In this document: in pieces, positions 17,101-26,280 of the stretch
How positions within the stretch are numbered: position 1 is the first letter of the stretch
Layout: every line of letters starts with the position of its first letter
From: an uncultured Olleya sp.
GTDB lineage: Bacteria > Bacteroidota > Bacteroidia > Flavobacteriales > Flavobacteriaceae
NCBI GenBank assembly: GCA_947503885.1
Contig: CANNFD010000002.1
Location: forward strand, 248,001-312,000
Length of the DNA stretch: 64,000 bases
Direction of reading: 5' to 3'
Translations under genes and position numbers: made by a program
Notes under the pieces: generated by a model
The model's database searches: none
What the model was told of the DNA's origin: nothing
What the model saw: only the letters and a program-made list of their open reading frames with translations

Positions 17101-17200
17101 TATCTTTAGTTGACTTTGTCCAATAATCTTGTTGTCCGAAGGACAATACAAATGAAAACATCATAAGTATTGTCCAAAAATTAAGTAGTTGTGTTTTCAT
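14174..17200 (-). CDS. Secreted zinc metalloprotease (reprolysin-like) with GEVED and T9SS sorting domains
   Basis: A 1008-residue secreted protein. A signal peptide (residues 1-22, ending 'LSFGQ') is followed by a propeptide-like region. The metzincin zinc motif 'HEMGHQFDGWH' (HExxHxxxxxH) lies at about residue 352, with 'SSIMGYAGIC' downstream as the Met-turn. Then come Ig-like/FN3-like domains, a GEVED domain near 830-915 ('WIDWNQNCLFEANETYDLG' to 'EVEDYRINV'), and a C-terminal type A T9SS sorting domain ('NVYPNPNNGEFVIQ'). It should be exported by Sec, then moved by the type IX system to the surface or medium. Its 5' end faces another T9SS protease gene. Confidence 0.93.
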   Translation of the reverse strand: MKTQLLNFWTILMMFSFVLSFGQQDYWTKSTKDKTSTLDKVRRASFPDDYQIFSLNLEKFKLAIKEAPLRSENLGKSNVIAYFPNASGNLERFSISESPIMESELAAKNPMIKTYKAVGVDDPTATMRFSLTQFGLHTMSLSGKRSSLFIDPYTTTNDFYIVYLRSALGQDLQGFECLTDEKVELSSLTNQTAKSLADTDDMQLRTYRLAQTCNGEYGEIFAGAGTDAQKKQNIQAQMAITINRVNEVYERDLAITLVFINQNDQLIYYNPLTDPWAGEYNTTTQQVISTTLNDESLYDIGHNFNTSGGGSAGCLGCVCLDGAPPYTGNQKGRGYTGRANPTGDAFDIDYVAHEMGHQFDGWHSMNTCSRSGNGMTEVEPASGSSIMGYAGICATNVQNNSDAHFNYVNIRDISANIQPGGTSDCGVTMALTNQPPVADAGPDYSIPPSTAFVLRGSATDPDGLASLTYNWSPNDPSQAPTNGAPQPNWTTGPMYRSILPTDSPDRYMPSYSDVVAGNLTPTWEVTPAVARTMNFSFIVRDNASGFANGIGQTDADLMVVEVVGNQPFTVVTPPAWGSGSNQTLTWNVGATNGATINCQTVNIKFSTDGGLTFPTILASGVPNDGSETVAIPAIADTNNARVMVEAADNIFYALSEIFPISNTPSFVLNSQTGAQVACGIDAVTYDVNMITVNGFSETTNFTAVISPALAIANVSFTPSSLNTDGDLQVDVSSLTGATPGDYIITVTGTSATQTKAVDLPLTIIDGICASVANTSYATSTTFVQFGTIANPSGKPSGYSDYTSNPTATQTTDVNRGTGYSLVTNQNTDGPYTCVTSVWIDWNQNCLFEANETYDLGTANDVTNGPSSNSGMIVAVPSDAVIGATTMRVTTKYFSAATSCQNGHDAEVEDYRINVMAALSVDEFSDFSNFNVYPNPNNGEFVIQMKNNNLGSDVNVVVYDVRGRRVFDDSFKNSNDFNQTIKLNNVESGLYMLSVTDGKSKATRKLIIK

Positions 17201-17345
17201 ATTTTTAGGTTTTAGTTGTGTTTATTTCCCTAAAGTAGTAAGAAATGTCATAAAAAGTTGAATAAAATCGATTTTACTATTAAAATTTAACACCATAATT
17301 ACTAAATTTTATATAAATTTATCCAATAATTAAAAAAATCCATCG

Positions 17346-20099
17346 ATGAAAAAAATTACACTTTATCTTTTTTCTCTATTATTTTCCTTAAGCCTAGTTG
17401 CTCAAGACGGTAAGAGAGTATCTAATCAACAAAAACTAACACCTGAAAATGCTATTAGTCTTAAAGAGACTGGTTTTATCAAGTGTTCAAGTACAGAGTA
17501 CGAAGCTTACTTAGCTCAACAACACCCAGAAAGAGCTACAGATTACCAGTTTGAAAACTGGATGGCAACTGAAATTGAAAAAGCAAAACAAGAACGCCTT
17601 GCTAATCCTAATGATAAAAGCATGGTGGTTATCTCAATACCTGTAGTGGTTCATGTTGTTCATTCTGGACAACCTATAGGAGTAGCACCAAACATTACAG
17701 ATGCACAAGTAATTTCTCAAATTACTGCAATGAATGAAGACTTTAGAAAAATGTCTGGAACACCTGGAGATGGTACTGGAGTTGATGTAGAGATAGAATT
17801 TTGTCTTGCACAACAAGATGAAAACGGAAACCCTACCAACGGTATTAACCGTTTTGACTCAACTGGATTAGGATCAACAACTTGGTCTGGACCAGGTGGA
17901 AACACTGATACGGTTCTTAAACCTGCAACAATCTGGGATCCAACAAAATACATGAACATGTGGTCTGTAGAATTTACAAATCCATCTTTATTAGGTTACG
18001 CACAATTCCCAAATGCTTCTGGTCTACCAGGATTAAATGCAAACAATGGTGGTGCAAACTCTGACGGTGTTGTTGCCGCATATTCTACTTTTGGTGATAT
18101 TGGTAGTAATGATGGTACATTTATGCTAAACGCTCCTTTTGATAGAGGTAGAACAATGACTCATGAAGTAGGTCACTATTTAGGATTAAGACATATTTGG
18201 GGTGATTCTAACTGTGGAGATGACTACTGTGCTGATACACCAACTCAACAAGGTGCTAGTAGTGGTAATTGTCCAGCGTCAACAACTTGTGATGCTGTTG
18301 CAGATTTAACAACTAATTACATGGATTATTCAAACGATAGCTGTATGAATAATTTCACTCAAAATCAAAAAGATAGAATGTTAGTTGTAATGGCTAATTC
18401 ACCTAGAAGAATGGAATTAAGCTCATCAAATGCATGTAATTCTTCTTCAATACCTTTTATAGACATTTCTCCTGGAACTCCTTCTCCTGGGCAAGTTGCT
18501 GAAGGAAGTGATTGTAACTTCCAAGATTTTACTATTGATTTAACAATTTCATTAGGTGGAAGTGCTGCTTCAACTGTTACTCTTGTAAACAGTGGAACTG
18601 CAACTGAAAACGAAGACTTTGAATTATTAAACAACTCGGTTACATTTGCTGCTGGATCAACAACACCTAGTAACTCTGTAACTTTAAGAATATTTAATGA
18701 TAGTTTTGTTGAAGCTGACGAAACAATTGCATTAACATTAAACGTAACTACAACTGGTGACGCTATAGCAACTACAGCTCCATTTAGTGTTATCGTATTA
18801 AATGATGATGAAGCTGTAACTAACACTTCTACAAACACTATTTTCTATGATGATTTCTCTGACGGAGATAATAATGGATGGGTATTAATTGATGCTGACG
18901 GAACACCTGATGATGACTGGACTGTAGTAGAAGAAGCTAATTGGACTGCTCCATTTGGAATCTACACAGATTTCTTTATGGCATCTTATTCTTGGAATGG
19001 TTCGGTTTACACGCCAGACAATTATATTTCTAGTCCTTTAATTACTATTCCAGCTGGAGCAAACAGTGCCAATCTGAGATATTTTGCAGGATCAGGGTCT
19101 GATGCTACATATTATAATGAAAACTACGAAGTATATGCTTCATCAGCTATAGGGTCTGTTACAAATATTCAAGCAGGAACATTATTAGTTGATACAGTAA
19201 TTCCTGCTCAAGGAGGTGCTTATTACGATGTAGATGTATCTGCATTTATTGGACAAAGCATCTATATTACTTTTAGACACCATGATACTTCTGATGAGTG
19301 GGTGTTAGGAATAGACGAAGTAGGAGTAACAACAGAAGGGACAGTTGATGTACAATCTACAGTTAACACGACTACACCAGACCAAATTAATGTTGTTGGA
19401 CCAGGTCAAGCTTACTCTACAGATGTAAACTCTGGAGATATTATGTTAGACATAGACAATACTGGAGGATTTAACCATGGATGTGCTTCAATATCAGTTT
19501 CTAGAGACGCAACAACTGCTGGAGCAGCTGCTGTTTCTTACGCTGGTGGAACTAACACTGCTGGTTTTGTTACTGCTAAGACATTTGACATTAGCACTAC
19601 TAATGCAAGTACTACTGATGCAGCAACTATTAATTTTTACTTCAAAGAATCAGAAATTGCAGCTTGGGAAGCAGCAACTGGAAACAACAGAAGTGTGTTA
19701 CAAGTTAAAAAAGATGGAACAAATGAAGTTGCGCCAGTAGCAATCTCTGCATTTGGAACAGATGTAATATTAACAGCATCATTTACAACAGGTATTGCTG
19801 ACACGTATTACTTTGGATCTCAATTAGCTTTCTTATCAGTTAATAGTTTTGAATTAGCTAATACTTTATCAATATACCCTAACCCTTCAGTTAATGTATT
19901 AAACATTAAAGTAGCTAACGATAATGATTTACCAAATGCATACAAAGTTTACAACATGCTTGGTCAATTAGTAACTGAGAAAAATATCAATAACGCTCAA
20001 GACCTAACTATAGATACAGCACCATACAGTAATGGTATGTATTTTATTAAAATTTCTAAAGGAGGTAACTCTGCAACGTTCCCTTTTATCAAGAAATAA
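17346..20099 (+). CDS. Secreted zinc metalloprotease (M43 pappalysin/cytophagalysin-like) with T9SS sorting domain
   Basis: A 917-residue secreted protein. Signal peptide 'ITLYLFSLLFSLSLVAQ'; M43 catalytic domain with 'HEVGHYLGLRH' at about residue 274 and Met-turn 'TNYMDYSNDSCMNNFTQNQ' with the usual Cys pairs. A Calx-beta-like domain follows at about 370-480 ('SVTLRIFNDSFVEADETI'), then a jelly-roll/MAM-like adhesion domain at about 500-660 and a type A T9SS C-terminal domain ('LSIYPNPSVNVLNIKV'). It probably degrades extracellular protein or collagen-like substrates. It is divergent from the reprolysin-type gene with 145 bp between, so the pair may share control. Confidence 0.93.
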   Translation: MKKITLYLFSLLFSLSLVAQDGKRVSNQQKLTPENAISLKETGFIKCSSTEYEAYLAQQHPERATDYQFENWMATEIEKAKQERLANPNDKSMVVISIPVVVHVVHSGQPIGVAPNITDAQVISQITAMNEDFRKMSGTPGDGTGVDVEIEFCLAQQDENGNPTNGINRFDSTGLGSTTWSGPGGNTDTVLKPATIWDPTKYMNMWSVEFTNPSLLGYAQFPNASGLPGLNANNGGANSDGVVAAYSTFGDIGSNDGTFMLNAPFDRGRTMTHEVGHYLGLRHIWGDSNCGDDYCADTPTQQGASSGNCPASTTCDAVADLTTNYMDYSNDSCMNNFTQNQKDRMLVVMANSPRRMELSSSNACNSSSIPFIDISPGTPSPGQVAEGSDCNFQDFTIDLTISLGGSAASTVTLVNSGTATENEDFELLNNSVTFAAGSTTPSNSVTLRIFNDSFVEADETIALTLNVTTTGDAIATTAPFSVIVLNDDEAVTNTSTNTIFYDDFSDGDNNGWVLIDADGTPDDDWTVVEEANWTAPFGIYTDFFMASYSWNGSVYTPDNYISSPLITIPAGANSANLRYFAGSGSDATYYNENYEVYASSAIGSVTNIQAGTLLVDTVIPAQGGAYYDVDVSAFIGQSIYITFRHHDTSDEWVLGIDEVGVTTEGTVDVQSTVNTTTPDQINVVGPGQAYSTDVNSGDIMLDIDNTGGFNHGCASISVSRDATTAGAAAVSYAGGTNTAGFVTAKTFDISTTNASTTDAATINFYFKESEIAAWEAATGNNRSVLQVKKDGTNEVAPVAISAFGTDVILTASFTTGIADTYYFGSQLAFLSVNSFELANTLSIYPNPSVNVLNIKVANDNDLPNAYKVYNMLGQLVTEKNINNAQDLTIDTAPYSNGMYFIKISKGGNSATFPFIKK

Positions 20100-20120
20100 A
20101 AGAATAAATAAAAATAATCT

Positions 20121-20157
20121 TAAAAGCCAATTGGATTTAATCCAATTGGCTTTTTTA
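20121..20157 (+). terminator. Terminator after the M43 protease gene
   Basis: AAAAGCCAATTGGA - TTTAA - TCCAATTGGCTTTTTT; perfect stem with T run. Confidence 0.9.
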
Positions 20158-20173
20158 CTTTTGTATTATAATA

Positions 20174-21097
20174 TTGAATACTTTGAAAACAAACCAAAAG
20201 CAAAATACAGTATTAACTATTGGTACTTTTGATGGTGTCCATATCGGACATCAAAAAATTATCAAACAATTAGTTGAAGTTGCTAATAAAAAAGGACTGC
20301 AACCCTCTTTGTTAACTTTTTTTCCACATCCTAGAATGGTGCTACAAAAAGACGTTAACATTAAACTAATTAATACTATAAGTGAAAAAGAATTGCTTTT
20401 AAAGCGTTTTGGAATAACTAATTTAGTAGTAAAAAAATTTACTAAAGAGTTTTCCAGATTAACTGCCGAAGCGTTTGTAGAAGACATATTAGTCAATCAA
20501 TTAAAAGCTAAGCATGTTATAATAGGTTATGACCATCATTTTGGTCGTAATAGAAATGCTAATATCGATGACTTAAAACGTTTTGGAGAACAATTTAATT
20601 TTGAAGTTGAGGAAATCTCCATGCAAGACATTAACGACGTAGCTATAAGCTCTACCAAAATAAGAGCTGCATTAACAGAAGGAGATATAACCACTGCAAA
20701 TGCTTATTTAGGTTACAATTTTATGCTAACTGGTAATATTGTAAAAGGTAAAGGACTAGGAAAAACAATTAATTACCCAACTGCAAATTTACAAATAGAA
20801 GAGTCTTACAAACTTATACCTAAAAAAGGGGTTTATGTTGTGCAAGCTATAATAGACGGTGAATTAAAATTTGGAATGATGAATATAGGCAACAACCCAA
20901 CAGTAAATGGTACAAGCCAAAGTATCGAGATCCATTTTTTAAATTTAGATAAAAATTTATACAGCAAAAATCTATCAATAGAAGTATTACATAGACTTAG
21001 AGATGAACAAAAATTTGAAAGCATAGAGCTACTAAAACAACAACTAGATGCAGACAAAATTAGTACTAATGCCTTTTTAAAAAAGTATGATAAATAA
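20174..21097 (+). CDS. ribF: Bifunctional riboflavin kinase / FAD synthetase
   Basis: A 307-residue enzyme making FMN and FAD from riboflavin. The N-terminal nucleotidyltransferase has 'IGTFDGVHIGHQKII' (HIGH-like) and 'SSTKIRAAL' (FAD synthetase signature); the C-terminal flavokinase has 'GKGLGKTINYPTANL' and 'MNIGNNPTV'. Length and order are standard. The following HTTM gene starts 11 bp before its stop, so the two are coupled. Confidence 0.96.
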   Translation: MNTLKTNQKQNTVLTIGTFDGVHIGHQKIIKQLVEVANKKGLQPSLLTFFPHPRMVLQKDVNIKLINTISEKELLLKRFGITNLVVKKFTKEFSRLTAEAFVEDILVNQLKAKHVIIGYDHHFGRNRNANIDDLKRFGEQFNFEVEEISMQDINDVAISSTKIRAALTEGDITTANAYLGYNFMLTGNIVKGKGLGKTINYPTANLQIEESYKLIPKKGVYVVQAIIDGELKFGMMNIGNNPTVNGTSQSIEIHFLNLDKNLYSKNLSIEVLHRLRDEQKFESIELLKQQLDADKISTNAFLKKYDK

Positions 21098-22406
21098 GTT
21101 TCTGTTTAAACATATAGACAATAGTGCATTAATAGTTTTTAGAATTATTTTTGGTTTATTATGTTTTCTAGAATCTGTAGGAGCCATTTTTACTGGATGG
21201 ATTAAAAATACTTTGATCGATCCAGAGTTTACATTTAATTTTATTGGATTCGATTTTTTACAACCATTACCTGGTAATTGGATGTATTTATATTATTTAA
21301 TAATGGGCTGTTTTGGCTTACTAATTATGGTAGGTTATAAATATAGACTAAGCATGATTGCATTTACAATCCTTTGGTCAGCCACCTACTTAATGCAAAA
21401 ATCATCTTACAACAACCATTACTACCTATTGTGTTTACTAAGTGGGATTATGATATTTCTTCCCGCTAATAAATACGCTTCTTTAGATGTAAAGCTAAAT
21501 CCAAACATTAAACAGTTTAGCATGCCCAGTTGGTGTAAATGGATTTTTGTAGTACAATTGTTTATCCTTTATACATACGCGTCAGTAGCTAAAATGTACC
21601 CAGATTGGCTAGACTTAAGTGTACCAACACAATTATTAAAAAACAAAGCTAATTACCCAATAATTGGAGAAGCTTTACAAAATCAATATTTACCATATAT
21701 AATAGCTTATGGCGGAATTTTATATGACGGATTAATTATCCCTTTATTACTATTTAAACCTACTAGGAAGCTAGCATTTTGGGGATCTATAGTTTTTCAC
21801 TTATTCAACTCGATAGTTTTTCAAGTTGGAATCTTTCCATACTTAGCATTAGCGTTTAGCTTATTCTTTTTTAATCCAGAAACCATCAAAAATATTTTCT
21901 TAAAAAAGAAACCCTTTTACAAAGACAACAAAGTTATAATACCTAGTTACAAACCAATTTTAATAGGGTTTGCATCATTGTATATAGTTATACAAATAAT
22001 ACTACCTATCAGACATCACTTTATAAAAGATAATGTATTGTGGACAGAAGAAGGACATAGACTGTCATGGCGTATGATGTTAAGATCAAAATCAGGGTAT
22101 GCTACCTACAAAGTCATAGACAAAAAAACTAATAAAAAAACGCTCATCCAGTTAGATGATTATTTGACAAAAAAACAACAACGTCTAGTCACAACAAGAC
22201 CCGATGTTATTTGGCAATTTGCACAACATTTAAAAAAGGATTATAAATCTAAAGGCCAAGACATAGCAGTATATGTTAAAGCAAGTGTTAGTGTAAATGG
22301 TAAGCCCTATCACACACTAATAAACCCAGAAGTAGACCTAGCTAATGTTAAATGGGATTACTTTAAACATAGTGATTGGATACTTCCATCACAATTAGAT
22401 AAATAA
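21087..22406 (+). CDS. HTTM-domain membrane protein (vitamin K-dependent gamma-carboxylase-like)
   Basis: A 439-residue multi-pass protein with about seven hydrophobic segments in the first 320 residues. 'NSALIVFRIIFGLLCFLESV', 'SYNNHYYLLCLLSGIMIFLPAN' and 'LPIRHHFI' followed by 'WTEEGHRLSWRMMLRSKSG' are the hallmarks of the HTTM family related to gamma-glutamyl carboxylase. The soluble C terminus follows. Function in Bacteroidetes is not established. It overlaps ribF by 11 bp, as in many flavobacteria. Confidence 0.85.
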   Translation: MINKFLFKHIDNSALIVFRIIFGLLCFLESVGAIFTGWIKNTLIDPEFTFNFIGFDFLQPLPGNWMYLYYLIMGCFGLLIMVGYKYRLSMIAFTILWSATYLMQKSSYNNHYYLLCLLSGIMIFLPANKYASLDVKLNPNIKQFSMPSWCKWIFVVQLFILYTYASVAKMYPDWLDLSVPTQLLKNKANYPIIGEALQNQYLPYIIAYGGILYDGLIIPLLLFKPTRKLAFWGSIVFHLFNSIVFQVGIFPYLALAFSLFFFNPETIKNIFLKKKPFYKDNKVIIPSYKPILIGFASLYIVIQIILPIRHHFIKDNVLWTEEGHRLSWRMMLRSKSGYATYKVIDKKTNKKTLIQLDDYLTKKQQRLVTTRPDVIWQFAQHLKKDYKSKGQDIAVYVKASVSVNGKPYHTLINPEVDLANVKWDYFKHSDWILPSQLDK

Positions 22407-22563
22407 TTATTTTAAAGCAACTAAAATCTTACTACTTTTACAACTTATAATTTGACGTTACAAATTGCGTTTAGGAATATTCGTTTATTTTAAATTTACA
22501 ATAAATACTCGCTCAAACGATGTATAGATTGGAGATTATTTTCACCTTAAAAAATAAATTAAC

Positions 22564-22587
22564 GACACCCTAACTTTAGGTAACGCA
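22564..22587 (-). repeat. Partial copy of the GCGTTACCTAAAG intergenic repeat
   Basis: The minus strand reads TGCGTTACCTAAAGTTAGGGTGTCG, sharing a 13-bp exact block (GCGTTACCTAAAG) with the start of the full element at 28810. Only one end is preserved. Confidence 0.5.
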
Positions 22588-22600
22588 CAAAACAAAAAAC

Positions 22601-23872
22601 ATGTTACAGGTACCATTTATTAGAGAAAACAAAGCGTTAGTTATCAACAGATTAGCAGTTAGAAATCTTGATGCTACAACAATGATTGAAGATGTATTAA
22701 ATTTAGATGATCAGCGTCGTGCTATTCAAACTAAATTAGATGCAATATTAGCAGAGTCCAATGCGATCTCAAAAGAAATTGGTATTTTATTTAAATCCGG
22801 TCAAGCCGAAAAAGCGAATGCTTTAAAAACTAAAACTGCAGCTTTTAAAGAAGAATCTAAAGATTTAAACGAGCAATTAAATACTACTTCCGAAGCTTTA
22901 AACCAATTATTATACAAGATTCCAAATATCCCTCATCAATCAGTTCCTAAAGGAAATAGCGAGGAGGATAATGAAGAAATCTATAGCGAAGGTGACATCC
23001 CTAAATTACATGAAGGTGCATTACCACATTGGGAATTAGCTAAAAAATACGACATCATAGATTTTGAGCTTGGGACAAAAATTGCAGGCGCTGGTTTTCC
23101 TGTGTACAAAGGTAAAGGTGCTAGATTACAACGTGCACTTATCGCTTATTTTTTAGATAAAAATACAAGTGCGGGTTATACAGAGTATCAATTACCACAT
23201 TTAGTAAACGAAGCTTCTGGTTTTGGCACAGGTCAATTACCAGATAAAGAAGGACAAATGTACCATGTTACTGAGGATAATTTATACTTAATCCCAACAG
23301 CAGAAGTACCAGGAACAAATATATTTAGAGACGTTTTACTTAACGAAACTGATTTACCAATAGGCATTACAGGCTACACACCTTGTTTTAGACGTGAAGC
23401 TGGTAGTTATGGTGCGCATGTACGTGGTTTAAACCGTTTGCACCAATTTGATAAAGTTGAAATTTTACGTGTTGAACATCCAAGCAATTCATACAAAGCA
23501 TTGGACACAATGGTGGAACATGTAAAAGAGATATTAAACGAACTAAAATTACCATTCAGAATTTTAAGATTATGTGGTGGAGATACAGGTTTCACCTCTG
23601 CTTTAACTTTTGACTTTGAAGTGTTTTCTACAGCTCAAGACCGTTGGTTAGAAATATCAAGTGTCTCTAATTTTGAAACGTTTCAGGCTAATCGCTTAAA
23701 ATTACGTTTTAAAAATAGTGATGGAAAAAATGAATTAGCACATACTTTAAACGGTAGCTCTCTAGCATTACCTAGAGTATTAGCAGGTATATTGGAAAAC
23801 TATCAAACTGAAAACGGTATTAAAATCCCAGAGGTTTTAGTACCATATACAGGTTTTGAATACATCAATTAA
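22601..23872 (+). CDS. serS: Serine--tRNA ligase
   Basis: A 423-residue class II synthetase charging tRNA-Ser. An N-terminal coiled coil (residues 25-110) binds the long variable arm; motif 2 'FRREAGSYGAHVRGLNRLHQF', the 'TAEVPGTN' loop and motif 3 'LNGSSLALPRVLAGILE' form the active site. All family landmarks are present. Single-gene unit; the 194 bp upstream contain a partial repeat element but no other gene. Confidence 0.97.
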   Translation: MLQVPFIRENKALVINRLAVRNLDATTMIEDVLNLDDQRRAIQTKLDAILAESNAISKEIGILFKSGQAEKANALKTKTAAFKEESKDLNEQLNTTSEALNQLLYKIPNIPHQSVPKGNSEEDNEEIYSEGDIPKLHEGALPHWELAKKYDIIDFELGTKIAGAGFPVYKGKGARLQRALIAYFLDKNTSAGYTEYQLPHLVNEASGFGTGQLPDKEGQMYHVTEDNLYLIPTAEVPGTNIFRDVLLNETDLPIGITGYTPCFRREAGSYGAHVRGLNRLHQFDKVEILRVEHPSNSYKALDTMVEHVKEILNELKLPFRILRLCGGDTGFTSALTFDFEVFSTAQDRWLEISSVSNFETFQANRLKLRFKNSDGKNELAHTLNGSSLALPRVLAGILENYQTENGIKIPEVLVPYTGFEYIN

Positions 23873-24022
23873 TGTGTTTTTTATCGATAAAACTAACGTG
23901 AAATTGTTAAAAAAAACGTTAAAACGTTAAAAAAGACGTTGTTTTGCAACATTTAGCTTGTTTTGTTTTGTAGTTTAAATAAATTAACCTTTATTTGATA
24001 TACCAAACATAACCTACTGATT

Positions 24023-24142
24023 ATGAAAACTATTGCAAGGCTTTTGCTTTTCATATTTCTTTTAGCTGTTATGGTTAAAGTTTTAGATAAAAACTCCGAC
24101 CAAGACAATCATAAAGAAACAATAGCTCAAGTAAAACGATAA
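24023..24142 (+). CDS. Small membrane peptide (39 aa)
   Basis: ATG at 24023: 'MKTIARLLLFIFLLAVMVKV' then a polar tail ('LDKNSDQDNHKETIAQ'). One membrane helix or an uncleaved signal-like segment. It lies in the 440-bp gap between serS and the TPR gene, with a strong hairpin terminator about 90 bp downstream, so the gap appears to be its own transcription unit. It is below the ORF-track cut-off; conservation would have to confirm it. Confidence 0.45.
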   Translation: MKTIARLLLFIFLLAVMVKVLDKNSDQDNHKETIAQVKR

Positions 24143-24230
24143 AATATTAAAATTACATAGATACCCCCAATCAAGTAATTGAATCTTATATTGAATATAT
24201 ATGATTAATAGCACATTTATTAGATTGGCT

Positions 24231-24262
24231 AAATGCCTGAACTTTGTTCGGGCATTTTTTTT
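24231..24262 (+). terminator. Terminator upstream of the TPR gene
   Basis: AAATGCCTGAAC - TTT - GTTCGGGCATTTTTTTT, a 12-bp stem with one G-U pair. It coincides with the ORF-track start of the next gene (24233), showing that start to be wrong. Confidence 0.85.
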
Positions 24263-24310
24263 GCATACTATTTACATTATCTAGCTTTTGGATTTGCTAT
24301 ATTTACACTT

Positions 24311-26095
24311 ATGATGTTTAAACGCTTACTAACAGTAATAATTTTAATGCTTTCTTTTGCAACAAACGCTCAAGAAGATATTGTTGCACGCGAGTATTTT
24401 TCAACTGGACAGTTTGAAAAAGCATTAAGTAGCTATAAAAATTTATACAGCAAAAACACAAACAACAGTGGATATTTGTTAAAAATAATAAAAATAGAAC
24501 AGCAGTTAGAGTTATATAAAGACGCTGAAGTTAGACTTGTAGAAGCAATAGCCAAAAGACCTGCTCCTGACTTATTAATTGAGCTTGGTTATAATTATAA
24601 ATTACAAAAAGACACCATAAACGCACATATTTATTACAATAAAGCAATTGCTACAGTAGATCAAAATCCAAATAATGCATTTCGGGTAGGTCGTACTTTT
24701 GAAAGTTTATCTCTTTTAGAAGAAGCTATAACTACTTATAAAAAAGCTATGGCGCTAAAACCAACGCTTAATTTTAATATTCAATTATCACGTATTTACG
24801 GAGAACAAGGGGAAGTTGAAAAAATGTTTATAAGCTATATTGACTTAATAGAAAGCTCCCCAAACTACATTAACACCATAAAAAGAAGTATTAGCGAGTT
24901 TATATCTGAAGATGACACCAATCCAAACAATGTGTTTCTTAGAAAAACTCTGCTTAAAAAAAGCCAACAATCTCAAGATTTAATTTGGAATGAGATGTTA
25001 AGCTGGTTATTCATTCAGCAAAAGGATTACAACAAAGCTTTTATACAAGAAAAAGCAATCTATAAAAGACAATTAGAAAGTTTAGATCGGCTTGTAGAAC
25101 TAGGATTAATAGCTGAAAACCAAAAACAATATGATGACGCGTTAGCTGTATTTAATTTTATTATTGAAAACACTCAGGATACAGACATGAAGTTAGCAGG
25201 GCATCAAAAAGTGTTACAAATCAAAACTAAAATAGCATTACCAAAAGATTATAACACCATAAATAATAGTTACATTTCTGTTTTTGACACCTATGGTAAA
25301 ACCCCTCAAACACTGGAGTTACAAATTAACTATGCTCACTTTTTAGCATTTTATTTAAATAATCAGGACGAAGCTATTTCAATATTAAAAAACACTTTAA
25401 AATATAATGTTTCAGAGTTAGATCTAGCAGCAGTAAAACTAGAATTAGGAGACATTTTAATTTTGGAAGAAAAATTTAACCAAGCCTTAATATATTATAC
25501 ACAAATTGAACGCAACTTAAAAAATAGTACAATAGCACAAGAAGCTAGGTTTAGAATTGCTAAAGCTAGTTACTATAAAGGCGATTTTAAATGGGCAGAA
25601 TCACAGTTAAAAATATTAAAATCGTCAACCTCGCAGTTAACAGCAAATGATGCTTTAGATTTAAAACTGTTAATTAGTGATAACAGAGCCGAAGACTCGC
25701 TTCAAACAGCTTTAACAAAGTATGCTAAAGCAGATTTATATGCATTTCAAAATAAAAATGACAAAGCTATTTTAATATTAGACACTATATTAAAAGAACA
25801 TAAGACAGAAGTTATTGTTCCACAAGCATTACTAAAACAAGCTTTACTATTCGAGAAAAAGCAAGACTTTGAAAAAGCAAAAACAAACTATTTACGCATT
25901 ATTAACGACTTTAAAGATAGTATCTTACTAGATAACGCGTTATATTATCTTGCCCAAATTTTAGTCAATCAACTAGCACAACCGGAAGAAGCAAAAAAAC
26001 TATACGAAAACATTATATTTAATCATTCTGACAGTATTTATGCTGTTGAGGCTAGAAAAAAATTTAGAGCACTTCGCGGGGATGCATTAAACTAA
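24311..26095 (+). CDS. Tetratricopeptide repeat protein, exported
   Basis: The track start (24233) lies inside a terminator hairpin; the tandem ATGs at 24311/24314 give 'MMFKRLLTVIILMLSFATNAQ', a clear signal peptide, so the mature protein is periplasmic (594 codons). From about residue 30 onward it is made of TPR-like helical pairs ('EYFSTGQFEKALSSYKNLY', 'AIATYKKA'-type units, 'SILLDNALYYLAQILVNQ'). Such proteins scaffold envelope complexes; the partner is unknown. Confidence 0.85.
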   Translation: MMFKRLLTVIILMLSFATNAQEDIVAREYFSTGQFEKALSSYKNLYSKNTNNSGYLLKIIKIEQQLELYKDAEVRLVEAIAKRPAPDLLIELGYNYKLQKDTINAHIYYNKAIATVDQNPNNAFRVGRTFESLSLLEEAITTYKKAMALKPTLNFNIQLSRIYGEQGEVEKMFISYIDLIESSPNYINTIKRSISEFISEDDTNPNNVFLRKTLLKKSQQSQDLIWNEMLSWLFIQQKDYNKAFIQEKAIYKRQLESLDRLVELGLIAENQKQYDDALAVFNFIIENTQDTDMKLAGHQKVLQIKTKIALPKDYNTINNSYISVFDTYGKTPQTLELQINYAHFLAFYLNNQDEAISILKNTLKYNVSELDLAAVKLELGDILILEEKFNQALIYYTQIERNLKNSTIAQEARFRIAKASYYKGDFKWAESQLKILKSSTSQLTANDALDLKLLISDNRAEDSLQTALTKYAKADLYAFQNKNDKAILILDTILKEHKTEVIVPQALLKQALLFEKKQDFEKAKTNYLRIINDFKDSILLDNALYYLAQILVNQLAQPEEAKKLYENIIFNHSDSIYAVEARKKFRALRGDALN

Positions 26096-26280
26096 AGTCA
26101 ATAAGTTTAAAAACTTTACTTATTAATACCACATGCGTATTAAATTTAATATAAAATTGAGGGTTTAGTAACTAAAAAAAGACAAAACCCTTTGAGGACG
26201 ACTCAGAACTTATGTTATTTGCAAAAAACATTACTCTAATTGTCATTTCTGTTACAACAGAAATCATTTAAACATAAAAA

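Noticed and set aside
18365-18838. 157-aa minus-strand ORF
   Set aside because: Entirely antisense to the M43 protease gene; low-complexity Ser/Val product typical of a shadow frame.
24233-24310. N-terminal extension of the TPR protein
   Set aside because: The start codon is inside a terminator hairpin, and the signal peptide begins at 24311/24314.
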